DNA of 64,000 nt from Ignavibacterium sp. (GCF_025998815.1 NZ_AP026678.1:3038001-3102000); one strand, 5' to 3'. Positions 26,090-36,628 are shown, counted from the stretch's first letter. Numbers and translations are program-made. The notes: a model not told the origin generated them from the letters alone.

Positions 26090-26914
26090 TTAATAAAATG
26101 AATGAAAACTTCTTGCTAAAAAGTTGGTTAGAATAGTTGAGAAAATTGCAAGTGTAAAACCAATTATCGAAAGTATTATAAGTTTCTTGCCTCGCCATTT
26201 ACCGGTAATTTTATTTATCAAACCAATGCCATATAAAATCCATACGAGCATTGTTCCAATTAATTTTGGGTCAGTGTATGAAAAATCCGGAAATGCCTGA
26301 GGCAACCAGATAATTCCGATTATAATCGCAATAGTAAGTAGAACAAAACCAATAACTGCAGAATAAAAACTTAACTTCTCAAGTACTTCCAGATTAGGAA
26401 GTCGATCGAATATTAATCCAAATTTACTTGTCTTGAGTTCTTTGTAAAGAATCAAATACAGAAATCCATAAACGGCTGATATAGTAATTCCGGCATATCC
26501 AAGCAGTGCACTGAAAACATGACTTCCAAGTAAATTACTTCGTAATACTTCCTTCACTTCAATCAGATCTTCAATAAAGAATGAAGAAATTATCTGAAAC
26601 AGAATTGAAATGATGATAATAAACATTCCTGTTCCGCGGATATCAGTAACAAGCTCAAGAATAAAGTATGAAAAGCTGATTGAGAAAGCGAGCACAGTAA
26701 ATATTTCAAATACATTTGTAATAGGTGGATGATCAAACTCAATTGTTCTGAGCATAAGATAAAGGAAATGAAGAAGTAAAGTCAGAAATAAAAATAATCT
26801 TTTAGAATTATGAAATTTTTCTCCGCCTTTATAAAAATCATATAAATAGATTATAAAGGTAATCAGATAGAAAAAAGGAAGAAGAGCATTCAAAGTATGT
26901 ATGAAAGGTATCAT
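26090..26914 (-). CDS. CcsA/HemX-type cytochrome c assembly membrane protein
   Basis: This 274-aa integral membrane protein has about eight predicted hydrophobic helices. GSHVFSALLGYAGITISAVYGFLYLIL (about 130-156) carries the conserved His/aromatic pattern of the CcsA/ResC/HemX group. The position directly upstream of hemA is the classic hemX position, where the protein modulates HemA or handles heme. A CcsA role in cytochrome c maturation is the alternative; I see no clear WWD motif, which favours HemX. Confidence 0.8.
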   Translation of the reverse strand: MIPFIHTLNALLPFFYLITFIIYLYDFYKGGEKFHNSKRLFLFLTLLLHFLYLMLRTIEFDHPPITNVFEIFTVLAFSISFSYFILELVTDIRGTGMFIIIISILFQIISSFFIEDLIEVKEVLRSNLLGSHVFSALLGYAGITISAVYGFLYLILYKELKTSKFGLIFDRLPNLEVLEKLSFYSAVIGFVLLTIAIIIGIIWLPQAFPDFSYTDPKLIGTMLVWILYGIGLINKITGKWRGKKLIILSIIGFTLAIFSTILTNFLARSFHSFY

Positions 26915-26935
26915 AATATTTAACTTAATTTGAAT

Positions 26936-27808
26936 TTATTTATCACCACCAAGAATTATTGGTAAACCTTCTTTGCCGGATCCAATTACAACAATCTTTG
27001 AATTAGGAGAGTTTGCAAGCTTCTCAGTTGCTTCGATGCCTTTCCATTTTAAAAGTTGTTCACTAATTCCTTGCGAAACAATTTTCTGAAAATCAGATAT
27101 TCCTTGTGCTTCAATCTTTTTTCGTTCTGCTTCGAGTCTTTCCTTTTCAAGAATAAATTGCATTCTCTGACTTTCCTGCTCAGCTTTAAGCTTCTCTTCA
27201 ATTGATGCTGTAAGTCCTGGAGGAAGGGTAATTTTTCTTAATGCTGCAGCTTCAATAGTTACTCCGCGCGGACCGACTAAAGATGTAAGTTCCTGTTCAA
27301 TTTGTTTAGCGAGTTTTTCTCTTTCAGCTGTGTATAAAGCTCTTGCTTCATATTTTGATGTTACACCTCTTACAACTGAACGAAATTGCGGCACAACAAT
27401 CTTGTCAACATAGTCTTCGCCAACAGTTTTGTAAATCTTATTCGCATTCTGAAAACTTAAAGAATAAAGTAAACTAATTTCTAACTGAACACTCAAACCT
27501 TCTTTTGAAGGCACCGTCATTTCTTCTTTTAACTCTTGTGTTCTTGCATCGAACTTAACAACATTTGCAAGAGGATTAACTAAGTTAACTCCGGGATAGA
27601 GAGTGTTATCACTAACATTACCAAAAAAATCAATTACTCCAACATGTCCGGCTGGGATGACTGTGAACAATTGCGCAAATGCGATGAACAATGCAACTAA
27701 AAATCCGATTAGTGAAAAAGTAGCTTCGGCTTTGTTGAATTTTTTCTTTGCATTTATATGCACAAACAAAGCTGCAATTGCTGCAAGAGAAGCTAAAATA
27801 AATAGCAT
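26936..27808 (-). CDS. Prohibitin/SPFH (band 7) domain protein
   Basis: The 290-aa protein has two N-terminal hydrophobic segments (about 1-15 and 30-50). An SPFH/prohibitin domain follows (VIPAGHVGVIDFFG, then LYPGVNLVNP and VKFDARTQEL). A coiled-coil stretch follows (TASIEEKLKAEQESQRMQFI, about 215-245), and a Gly-rich C-terminus completes it. Such proteins form membrane microdomain scaffolds or modulate proteases. It is upstream of the tetrapyrrole genes in the same direction with 21 bp between, so it may be cotranscribed with them. Confidence 0.88.
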   Translation of the reverse strand: MLFILASLAAIAALFVHINAKKKFNKAEATFSLIGFLVALFIAFAQLFTVIPAGHVGVIDFFGNVSDNTLYPGVNLVNPLANVVKFDARTQELKEEMTVPSKEGLSVQLEISLLYSLSFQNANKIYKTVGEDYVDKIVVPQFRSVVRGVTSKYEARALYTAEREKLAKQIEQELTSLVGPRGVTIEAAALRKITLPPGLTASIEEKLKAEQESQRMQFILEKERLEAERKKIEAQGISDFQKIVSQGISEQLLKWKGIEATEKLANSPNSKIVVIGSGKEGLPIILGGDK

Positions 27809-27872
27809 ATTTTCCTCTTAAAAAGATTATTTTACTTGTTAAATATACATTTGAAGTGGTTTATAATAAAGG

Positions 27873-27920
27873 AAGCCACAAGTCGCATTAACATTGTGTG
27901 ATAATTTTGACTTGTGGCTT
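27873..27920 (-). terminator. Hairpin behind ferritin-like gene
   Basis: A perfect 12-bp inverted repeat: aagccacaagtc at 27873-27884 and gacttgtggctt at 27909-27920, with a 24-base loop. Read on the minus strand it follows the ferritin-like stop by about 24 bases and is followed by a T-rich stretch. It could terminate that transcript; the long loop makes it atypical. Confidence 0.55.
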
Positions 27921-27944
27921 TAAAGGCAGTTATTATGATGTAAA

Positions 27945-28397
27945 TTACTTTTTATATTCCTTTAAAAAGCCCTTGAACTCCCGTAAGTGTGATTCTTCCT
28001 GAGCAAGCAAACCGATTACCATATCCTGAGTAACATAATCAACACCTTCGCAAAGTTTGATGATTTTGTTGTATTGCTCAATTGCACCTTTTTCAGCTTC
28101 AATCACTCCTTCAATTACAGATACAACATCAGTGGTATCATCTTTTGTTTGCAGAGATTTCTGCTCAGCTTTAAAGTGCATTGAACTTTCAACAAGTCCA
28201 TCCAGTTCTTTTATTCTTTTTGCAAGAGTCTGAGCGTGAGTTAATTCCTCGGCAATGTCAACTGCCAGAGATTTTTTTATTTCCTCTGCTCTTACACCAT
28301 CAAGATTAACTGAGTTGGAAATGTAATTCATCACTGTTTCTATTTCCATCCAATAACTTTTTTGAAGTTCTTTTGCTATTTCTTGTCTTGTTGCCAT
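27945..28397 (-). CDS. Ferritin-like diiron protein
   Basis: This 150-aa four-helix protein has Glu/His metal ligands in the pattern of bacterioferritin-like proteins: MEIETVMNY (helix A), EELTHAQ (helix B), EAEKGAIEQY (helix C) and QEESHLREF (helix D). It probably binds iron or handles peroxide in the cytoplasm. It lacks any signal peptide or the Met heme ligand typical of Bfr that I could place. A very good ribosome binding site (aaggaga) precedes the ATG. It is 12 bp downstream of the nucleoside phosphorylase remnant. Confidence 0.8.
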   Translation of the reverse strand: MATRQEIAKELQKSYWMEIETVMNYISNSVNLDGVRAEEIKKSLAVDIAEELTHAQTLAKRIKELDGLVESSMHFKAEQKSLQTKDDTTDVVSVIEGVIEAEKGAIEQYNKIIKLCEGVDYVTQDMVIGLLAQEESHLREFKGFLKEYKK

Positions 28398-28409
28398 AAC
28401 CTGTCTCCT

Positions 28410-29715
28410 TTAGTTTATTATTTTTTTAATTAACAGAGGACTTTTAGTTTTTTTATTAGATAACTTAATTGCATTGAGGATTCTATTTTCTGCTAATTTA
28501 ATTTTTTCATCCGAATCTGAAAATAACTCTGCAAATACATCGCCTTTATTAATTTTATCGCCCAATTTGTAATGAAAGATAATTCCCGCTTTCGGATCAA
28601 TCCTGTCTTCTTTCTTTAATCTTCCTGCGCCAAGGTCAATTGCAGCCATTCCGATTTCATAAGTATCAACAAAAGAAAGAAAACCTTCGTTCAACATTTT
28701 AATTTTCTTGTGATATTTAGATTTTGGATACCGAGCAGGATTTTTTATATAGGAGATATCTCCACCCTGAGCTTTAACAATTTCCAAAAATTTATCGAAA
28801 GCTTTTCCGGAGTTTAATAAAGTTATCGCTTTTTCAATTCCATCTTCGAGCGAGTTTGCTTTTTTACCAAGATAAATCATCGCACCGGCAAGTATTAAAG
28901 AAAGTTCTGTTAAGTCGTTTTTCTTACCATCTCTTAATACTTCAATTGATTCATAAACTTCAAGCCAGTTACCGATATAATTTCCAAGTGGTTGGTTCAT
29001 ATCGGTTATAAATGCAAGACATTTTTTGCCAAATGCTTTTGCAGTATCGGAAAGGGAATAGGCGAGTTGTTCTGCATCTTTCATTTGTTTCATAAAAGCA
29101 CCGTTACCGGTTTTAACATCAAGAACAAGTGCATCAATTCCTTCAGCAAGTTTTTTACTCATAATGCTTCCGGTAATTAAAGAAATTGATTCAACTGTTG
29201 CAGTAACATCGCGGAGTGAATAAATAAGTTTATCGGCTGGTGCAATTTCTTTTGTTTGTCCTATTAGAACAGCGCCCGTTTTCTTCAAAACATTCTTGTA
29301 TTCTTTCAGATTCAAATCGGTTCTGAAGCCGGGAATTGATTCAAGTTTATCTAAAGTGCCACCAGTATGACCAAGACCTCTTCCGGAAATCATTGGAACA
29401 TAAACTCCTGCAGCGGCAACTATTGGTGCAATTATCAAGTGAAGTTTTATCACCAACTCCACCCGTTGAGTGTTTGTCAACTTTAACGCCTTTGATTGAT
29501 GAAAGGTCAACAACCTTCCCGCTGTAAAGCATTGCTTTTGTTAATGCAGCAGTTTCGGTTTTGTTCAAACCATTTAGGAAAGCTGCCATCAGAAAAGCAG
29601 AAAACTGATAGTCGGGAATTTTACCTTTTGTGTATGAAGAAACAAGGAATTCTATTTCTTCTTTTGTAAGAGAATGTTTATCTCTCTTCTTGCGGATAAT
29701 TTCTATTGTGTTCAT
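28410..29715 (-). pseudogene. deoA: Pyrimidine-nucleoside (thymidine) phosphorylase with one frameshift
   Basis: Two overlapping frames together give a full-length 434-aa enzyme. The N-terminus (ATG 29715) reaches [16 protein letters not shown]. An extra base at about 29436 (minus strand cttGata) then shifts the frame, and the rest continues as [20 protein letters not shown] and [15 protein letters not shown] to 28410. [10 protein letters not shown] is the phosphate/pyrimidine-binding motif of the family. The enzyme splits thymidine or uridine with phosphate. A single inserted base in an otherwise perfect gene suggests a sequence error or very recent inactivation. Confidence 0.88.
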
Positions 29716-29822
29716 ACCGAAATATAAATCTTTCTTTTATTATAAGTTTTGATATTTGTAAAAAGTAAGCATTCATTGTTGTTTAACTTAAGAAACAAAT
29801 ACAACAAGTATTTTGAGCTTTG

Positions 29823-29853
29823 TTGTATAGCCACAGGCAAATATTTATCTTTG
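29823..29853 (+). promoter_or_regulatory. Candidate Bacteroidota-type promoter for aspS
   Basis: TTG (29823-29825), a 20-base spacer and TATCTTTG (29846-29853) fit the -33 TTTG / -7 TAnnTTTG consensus of Bacteroidota primary sigma factor promoters. The predicted start of transcription is about 27 bases before the aspS ATG. Confidence 0.45.
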
Positions 29854-29886
29854 CCCACAAAATAATGAAGGAGTATTTAACTTAAG

Positions 29887-31667
29887 ATGCATTTTAAGAG
29901 ACGAACTCACACTTGTGGTGAACTTAGAGAAAAAAATATTGGAGAGAATGTAATTCTTCACGGTTGGGTTGATAAAAGAAGAGACCTTGGCGGAGTTATA
30001 TTTATAGAGCTCCGTGATCGTTACGGAATAACTCAGGTGGTTTTTGAACCAACTTTTAACAAAGAAGCTCATCACGAAGCAAAAGATCTAAGAAGTGAGT
30101 TTGTAATTTCAATTGAAGGTGTTGTTAGAAAACGGCCGGAAGGAACAGAAAACCCGGAACTTGAAACAGGACAAATTGATGTGATGGTTAATAAACTTAT
30201 TATTCTTAATGAAGCAGCAACACCGCCTTTCCCAGTCAGAGATGATATTGATACTCACGAAGATTTAAGATTGAAATATCGTTATCTGGATTTACGAAGA
30301 CCGAAACTTCAGAAAAATTTGTTGCTTCGGCATAAAATGTATCAACTTACTCGAAAATATTTTGATCAGAATAATTTTGTGGAAGTAGAAACTCCGGTAC
30401 TAATGAAAAGTACCCCCGAAGGGGCAAGAGATTTTCTTGTACCAAGCCGGTTGCATAAAGGAAAGTTCTATGCGCTTCCGCAATCTCCGCAAACTTACAA
30501 ACAAATACTTATGGTTTCCGGACTTGACAGATATTTCCAAATCGTAAAGTGTTTTCGTGATGAGGATTTAAGAGCTGATCGTCAACCGGAGTTTACTCAG
30601 ATTGATGTTGAAATGTCTTTTGTCGATCAGGAAGATATATTTCCAGATTGTTGAAGGATTGATGAAAATAATGTTCAGAGAAATCTGGAATAAAGACCTG
30701 CAGACTCCGATTCCGAGATTATCATTCGATGAGGCAATGGAAAAATACGGAAGTGACAAACCTGATTTACGATTTGATCTCGAAATGAAAAATCTAAATC
30801 ACATCTTTGAGAAGACTGAATTCAGAGTCTTCAAAGATGCAATCGAAAGTGATGGAATTATATCAGGTTTACTTGCACCCTGGTTGTGGCGAATATACGA
30901 GAAATCAACTTGATGTGCTCACAGATTTTGTAAAAGGATTTGGTGCAAAAGGTTTAATTTGGATAAGAGTTAAACAGACAGATAGCGGACTTGAACTTGA
31001 ATCACCAACAATGAAATTTTTTACAGATGAAGAAAAACAAAATCTGATTAAAGAACTGAATGCAAAAGCCGGCGATTTAATTTTCATCTTATCAGGTAAC
31101 AGAATTAAAACACTTAACATTGCCGGACAACTCAGATTAGAAATGGCGCGCAGACTTGATTTGATTAAACCTGATTCGGAACCAAAATTGCTTTGGGTAA
31201 CTGATTTTCCATTATTCGAATGGGACGAAGAAACAAAAAGATATTATGCAATGCATCATCCATTTACATCACCAAGAATTGAAGACATTCCGCTGATGGA
31301 AACTGATCCATCAAAAGTTAAAGCACGAGCTTATGATCTTGTACTTAACGGAAATGAAATTGCCGGTGGAAGTATCAGAATTCACAATTCCGAATTACAA
31401 GCAAAGATGTTTAAAGTTCTCGGAATCTCTGAAGAAGAAGCACAGACAAAATTCGGCTTCTTGATGAATGCTTTCAAATATGGTGCACCACCACACGGCG
31501 GAATCGCATTTGGCTTTGACAGAATGGCTATGATATTTGCAGGAGAAAATTCCATTCGTGATGTAATTGCATTTCCAAAAACTGCCAGTGGGATTTCACT
31601 GATGGATGATTCGCCTTCGTATGTTGATGAAGCTCAATTAAGAGAATTGCATATAAAGGTAAGGTAG
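29887..31667 (+). pseudogene. aspS: Aspartyl-tRNA synthetase, interrupted by two single-base insertions (probably sequence errors)
   Basis: Three consecutive frames join into one normal 592-aa AspRS. Frame 1 (29887-30654) has the anticodon-binding OB domain ([11 protein letters not shown]), class II motif 1 and motif 2 ([18 protein letters not shown]). An extra C at about 30643 shifts to frame 2 (EGLMKIMFREIWN and on). An extra T at 30881 shifts to frame 3, which resumes at GCGEYTRNQLDVL and carries motif 3 (GGIAFGFDRMAMI). The three pieces have no missing or duplicated residues. AspRS is essential and no second copy is seen here, so an uncorrected consensus is more likely than a true pseudogene. 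Confidence 0.9.
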
Positions 31668-31682
31668 TTGACAAATAATTGA

Positions 31683-33545
31683 ATGACAGATTCAAAAAGG
31701 CCATATAATTTTTTCATTGAAAATTACACTGAGTTAACTGGCTTTTTTGTTTTCCTGGTTTATATTTTGACTGTTGGAAGATCCATCGGTGAATTTGACT
31801 CTGGTGAATTGGCATTAGCACAAGCTACACTTAGTATACCTCATCCAACCGGTTATCCGCTTTTCTCTCTGCTTGGTTTCCTATTTAGTAAAATCCCATT
31901 ACCAATTTCAACTTTAATCAAATTGAATTTATTGAATTCCATTTGGTGTACATTAACAGTTATAGTTTTAATAAAGACCTCTTTATTATTATTAAACAAT
32001 TTGGAACTAATATTTAATAAAAAAATTCTTCAATCAAAGATTAATTTCAATATTCCGCAATCTCATAAAATTGCCATTTCTATTTTTTCAGGATTAATGC
32101 TGGCATTTAGTGCAACATTTTGGCTAAACAGTACTAAAGTCGAAGTTTATACTCTACAGATTTTTCTTACATCTCTTATCGTATATAATTCTCTGAAAAT
32201 TTTCTTAAAGGAAGTAAATTCTTTAGCTGAAAAATGTTACAAAAAAATATTAAAAGACTGGCTACTTGTTGCAATATTAATTGGATTAGCTTTCTCAAAT
32301 CATTTAATGACAATTTACCTATTGCCTGCTACTTTCATATTATTTTTTCTTATTAATAAAATTAGTAAAGACAGTATTAAAGGATTTTTGATTCTTGTCT
32401 TAGTTGGAATTTCTATCTCTTCAGTTTTTTATTTGATGATGATGTTCAGAGCGCAAACTTCTCCGCCCTGGTCATATGGCGACCCTTCTGATTTTCATCG
32501 GTTAATTGATCATATTACTGCAAAAGAATATTCAAAATATGTTTTAGATAGCACTGAAGGATTACTTCAACAAAGTTACAAATTGTTAAAGATGCTCAGT
32601 TTTAATTTTATCCCTTCGACATTTTCGATGGGGGAATTTGGGTTATCTTTATTTCTGGGAATAGCCGGGGTAATACTTATTTCTTTTCTTAAAAGAGAAT
32701 TAGCACTTTATCAATACTTAATTTTAATTGTTTCGATCGCTACCGCTTTAATTTATCATATTCCTGATATTAACGAATATTTTCTGGTTGCATTTTGGAT
32801 ATTGAGTCTTGCCTCTGTTCTGCCTGTTATCTTTTTACTTTTAATTATCGATGTCAGAATTTTATTAAAACGGATTGTTTTTCTTTTATTAGCTTTCTTA
32901 ATTGTGTTGCAGTTCTTTGTAAATTATAAATACGCCGATAGATCTGAATTTTTTGTGATAGAAGACTTTTTAAAATCTTCAATTGGAGAATTACCACCAA
33001 ACTCGATATTATTGACAGATAACTGGAGTTCAATAATATCGCCGGCTTTGTTTTATCAGAATGTTGAGAATTTCCGAAAGGATGTTAACATAATAAGTCC
33101 ATCCGGTTACATAGAATTTGATTGGTATAGGAAATTTAAGTCAACACAAATTTATGATAAAGATTATGTTTTAATTCCTATGACGAATACATATGTGGCA
33201 TTCGATGTCGCATATAAACTTATTAGCAAAGGGATTCTAAAAATTCCCGAGCATTTTTCTTTAATTCCTATGAGAAATTTTTTTATGATTGGAACTGACA
33301 GCAGCTATTATCCGATTGATTTTGTTGAGAACAAAGTAAGATTTAGTAAATATCTTTCTAGTGAATCCGAAAAATATATCAGAGAATTAATCCCTTATAT
33401 GCTTGAGCAGCGGCTACTTTATGAGCTAAAGTTCAATAAAATAGATATTGCAAAAAAAATTACTAAAGACATTCAAAATAATTTTCCATCTTATAAATTA
33501 TCTGAAAAAACTTTAGTTGAGTTAATTAAAAACAAAATCCTTTAA
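31683..33545 (+). CDS. DUF2723 membrane glycosyltransferase (O-mannosyltransferase-like)
   Basis: This 620-aa membrane protein has about ten hydrophobic helices. The DUF2723 N-terminal motif EFDSGELALAQAT (about 38-50) with HPTGYPLF holds the acidic catalytic-type pair in the first extracytoplasmic loop of GT-C enzymes. A soluble C-terminal region follows (about 420-620). Members are predicted to transfer sugars from lipid carriers to proteins or glycans at the periplasmic face. A closely similar but broken copy follows after 13 bp, so this is a tandem duplication. Intact, unlike its neighbours on both sides. Confidence 0.85.
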   Translation: MTDSKRPYNFFIENYTELTGFFVFLVYILTVGRSIGEFDSGELALAQATLSIPHPTGYPLFSLLGFLFSKIPLPISTLIKLNLLNSIWCTLTVIVLIKTSLLLLNNLELIFNKKILQSKINFNIPQSHKIAISIFSGLMLAFSATFWLNSTKVEVYTLQIFLTSLIVYNSLKIFLKEVNSLAEKCYKKILKDWLLVAILIGLAFSNHLMTIYLLPATFILFFLINKISKDSIKGFLILVLVGISISSVFYLMMMFRAQTSPPWSYGDPSDFHRLIDHITAKEYSKYVLDSTEGLLQQSYKLLKMLSFNFIPSTFSMGEFGLSLFLGIAGVILISFLKRELALYQYLILIVSIATALIYHIPDINEYFLVAFWILSLASVLPVIFLLLIIDVRILLKRIVFLLLAFLIVLQFFVNYKYADRSEFFVIEDFLKSSIGELPPNSILLTDNWSSIISPALFYQNVENFRKDVNIISPSGYIEFDWYRKFKSTQIYDKDYVLIPMTNTYVAFDVAYKLISKGILKIPEHFSLIPMRNFFMIGTDSSYYPIDFVENKVRFSKYLSSESEKYIRELIPYMLEQRLLYELKFNKIDIAKKITKDIQNNFPSYKLSEKTLVELIKNKIL

Positions 33546-33558
33546 TATTAATTTTTAT

Positions 33559-35410
33559 ATGATGACAAGTAATCGATCGGAAATTTTTTTTAGGATTCTA
33601 TCAAAATCTTATCATATCCTGACAGGTATTTTTGTTTTTGTTGTATATTATTTAACAACATCTCGTTCTATTGGAGAAATTGATTCAGGTGAACTTGCTG
33701 CTGTGCAGGCGACCTGGGGAATTGCTCATCCGACAGGTTATCCACTATTTGCAATTACAGGTTATATTTATTCGAAAATTCCTTTTGCTCAACCATTAAT
33801 ATTTCAGTTAAATCTTTTACAATGCATTTTTAATTCATTTACAGTCGTCGTTTTAATAAAATTAATTGAGAAAGTACTGTTCAATTTTAATTTATTCATA
33901 AATGAAGTTAGATTTCCTGCGTTATCAAAATTAAAATTTAATCGTTGGACTATTCATAATTACATCTATAATAGGGGGATTGACTTATGCATTCAGTATA
34001 ACTTTTTGGAAGCAAGCAACTCGGGTTGAAGTTTATTCTCTCCAAATATTTTTAACTTCGATTATAATATTTTCGTTGATTAGTATCCTAATAAACCATC
34101 TCAAGTCTGAAACGATAAAAAATAAACAATGGTATTTTACTGCTGTTATGATTGGGTTGGCGTTTTCGAATCATATGATGACACTCTATCTTTTGCCGGC
34201 AACTGTCTATCTCTTTTTCTTAATCAATCGTTTTGAAAAACAATCATTTTATCTCTTCATCAGATTATTCTTAATTTCTTTTTCAATTGCTTTCTTTTTC
34301 TATTTGTTGATGATGTTCCGAGCTCAGAGCAATCCTGAATTTACTTTTATGAATGAGCCAAGATCATTCCCGGCTTTAATTGATTATGTGACGAGGGAAA
34401 TACTATGAGAGTAAAATGTTTCAGGGAGCTGAATCAATAAGACAACAGACATATCAGTTCCTGAATATTTTAAGTTTCAATAAACAAACTGGGTTTACGG
34501 GAGGTGAATTTGGGTTTCTTCATTACTTACTGTATTTAGTGGTCTGATTTTTTTATTTAGCTTTATGAAGAGATTAAGAACGTTTTATTTCCTTCTTATC
34601 AGCCACATCATTATTCTTTGTTCTCAATTATTCCATTCCGGATATAGATGAGTACTTCCTCGTAATATTTTTATTATTTTCGATAGCATCTTCAATAATT
34701 GTTGCAGTCCTTTCAACTGTTTCCAAAAAATTTCAACCGCTTCTATTGGGTTTCTTTTGTAGATTATAATTCTTTGGCAACTTTATTTGAATTTTCCTGA
34801 AGATTGATCGAAGTAAAGATTTTATTGTGGAAGACTATAGCAGAGAAGTTCTGAATCAAATACCTCAAAATAAAATTCTACTTACCAGTGATTGGCCTTT
34901 GTTTGCTGCTCCATCTTTTTTCCTTCAGTATGCACTTGGTTACAGAAAAGATGTTGAAGTACTTGGCGTTGAAATGCTTACCTCTTCCTTCTTACAAATT
35001 AGATGTCAAGCAAAAATTTGGTTCTGTGGAAAATCTTTTGAAAGAATGATTATTATATTACTTTTGATGTATTTAAGGATTACATACAGAAAGGGTAAGT
35101 TTAATCTGGGTGATAAAACGACTTATACCTGAAGGACTTTGTTTCAGGGTATCAAACGATAGTGCTTATAGTGCAATTTTATCAGTTACCGAAGAAAACG
35201 AGATTTCTGCGAAAAGAGAACAATTTTTCACGAATATATTTATCATCTGATTGGATTTATGATTGAAGCACGAGCCAGATATGAGATCGATACACGGAAT
35301 AGAATTGACAAAGCAAAATAATTAATAACTTTCATTCATAGGAAAGATTATCCCGATTATTCGACTTAGTCCGGATTTGAGGACCTTATATTCAGAACTG
35401 AGAGATCTTA
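33559..35410 (+). pseudogene. Second DUF2723 membrane glycosyltransferase, multiply frameshifted
   Basis: The N-terminal 130 residues (33559 to about 33965) repeat the first copy: EIDSGELAAVQAT and HPTGYPLF. The frame changes near 33970 (continuing TYAFSITFWKQATRVEVYSL), again near 34397 (YESKMFQGAESIRQQTY), 34513 (SSLLTVFSGLIFLFSFM) and 34600 (LNYSIPDIDEYFLV), and further on. A 34827-35132 piece (LNQIPQNKILLTSDW) aligns with the C-terminal domain of the first copy. Homology fades near 35410. At least four indels, no large deletion. The order of all pieces matches an intact gene, so it is either freshly decayed or badly sequenced. Confidence 0.8.
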
Positions 35411-35812
35411 AGATTTCTTCTGGAAAAGATTACCCAGTTAGTAAGAAAATATTTCCGATGCTGATCGTTACTCTGAACATTCCTACCAGTACTGAGTATC
35501 AAGAATTAATTACCGAATTTCAGTAAAAATTATCGGGAAAAATTTCAAATCCGATTTTTCCACCTATTTCTACATCAAAATTCATCTCACTTCTATAGTA
35601 ATGATTCCAAGATGCACTGGCACAATTCTTTGAATATTATAAACCGAAAGCGAAATTAAAGTGTTCTGATTAAGATTGTAACTAAGAATTGTTCTTGTAA
35701 ATATTGCTTGTAGAATTTGCCGATAAGATAGGAATTAGATGAAGAAATTTAAACAGCTTCATCTCACATCGGCATAAAAATTAATAATCAAAAATAAGCG
35801 AGGCAAAATAAA
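35411..35812. other. Intergenic stretch before the pilins, with a two-part hairpin
   Basis: About 400 bases without a recognisable gene, apart from possible trailing DUF2723-like codons at its start. The only structure I see is the hairpin at 35718-35774. Confidence 0.45.
35718..35774 (+). promoter_or_regulatory. Stepped hairpin upstream of pilin 1
   Basis: Inner arms agatgaag (35737-35744) and cttcatct (35757-35764) pair over 8 bp with a 12-base loop. Outer arms tgccgat (35718-35724) and atcggca (35768-35774) pair over 7 bp. It ends 38 bases before the pilin ATG. It could be a terminator of the DUF2723 transcript or a leader structure for the pilin mRNA. No T-run follows, so a leader is more likely. 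Confidence 0.4.
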
Positions 35813-36194
35813 ATGGGACAACAACAATTACTTTTAATAGTTTTAGGTGTAATAATAGTCGGAATTGCAGTATTATCGGTATTTATGCTTTTCAAAGCTT
35901 CATTCAGTTGAAAACAAGAGAGATACTGTAATAAATGAAAGTGTAAATATAGGAACATTAGCATTACAGTATTACAAGAAAGCTAGACTGTATGGTGGTG
36001 GTGAATATTCTTTTCAGGTTGGGATATACCAAATAAATTGAAATCACAACATAATGGTAATTATACAGCTCAAGTTTATCAACGATAGTGTGGTAATAAC
36101 CGGAAGTTGGTAATGAATATGTTACATCTGGCGTATTAGTTGAAGTAAAACAACAGTAGATCGAAATGGCATTAAAACTGAAGTCATTAACTAA
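35813..36194 (+). pseudogene. Pilin-like protein, copy 1, multiply frameshifted
   Basis: The gene begins MGQQQLLLIVLGVIIVGIAV, nearly identical to the intact pilin at 36242. The frame then breaks after about 20 residues. Joining frames recovers VNIGTLALQYYKKA, GGGEYSF, GWDIPNKLKSQHNGNYTAQV and a final NGIKTEVIN with a stop at 36192-36194. I count at least four single-base changes in under 400 bases. It is paralogous to the next gene and the reconstructed length is similar (about 125 aa). True decay and a poor consensus are both possible. Confidence 0.75.
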
Positions 36195-36241
36195 ACAATA
36201 ACTTAATTAACTCATAACAAACAAATATAAGGAGATCTAAA

Positions 36242-36607
36242 ATGGGTCAACAACAACTTCTCTTAATCGTTCTTGGCGTTATCATAGTCGGTATCGCTAT
36301 AGTAGTTGGTATTAACCTTTTCAACGCAAATGCTGAAGAATCAGCAAAAGATACAATGGTATCTGAGGGTACAAATCTCGGTGCTTTAGCTCAGCAGTAC
36401 TACAAAAAACCCACAGCAATGGGCGGTGGTGGAAACACATTTACAGGGTGGACTATTCCTTCTAAACTTGTAAATACTCCAACCGGTTCTTGGAATGCTG
36501 TAGTTAGTACCGATAATGTAGTTCTAACAGGAACACCAAACGACTATACCTGGACAGTTACAACAACTGTTCGTGATACATCAATTGTTTCAGTTGTAAA
36601 TGACTAG
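36242..36607 (+). CDS. Type IV pilin-like major subunit
   Basis: This 121-aa protein has the N-terminus MGQQQLLLIVLGVIIVGIAI: a hydrophobic alpha-1 helix directly after a two-residue MG leader. This suggests prepilin-peptidase-type processing after Gly2 (class III-like) or no processing. The usual Glu5 is absent. A soluble Gly/Thr-rich domain follows (GGGGNTFTGWTIPSKL, then TWTVTTTVRDTS). A strong RBS (aaggaga) and a strong terminator frame it as a monocistronic, highly expressed gene. The pilin assignment rests on N-terminal character and on the adjoining pilC, pilB, pilT and secretin genes. Confidence 0.75.
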   Translation: MGQQQLLLIVLGVIIVGIAIVVGINLFNANAEESAKDTMVSEGTNLGALAQQYYKKPTAMGGGGNTFTGWTIPSKLVNTPTGSWNAVVSTDNVVLTGTPNDYTWTVTTTVRDTSIVSVVND

Positions 36608-36628
36608 TTCTCTATCCTGATCAGTAAC

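Noticed and set aside
29887-31667. Programmed frameshifting in aspS
   Set aside because: Two independent single-base insertions without slippery sites or structures, and AspRS is not known to be made that way; sequence error is simpler.
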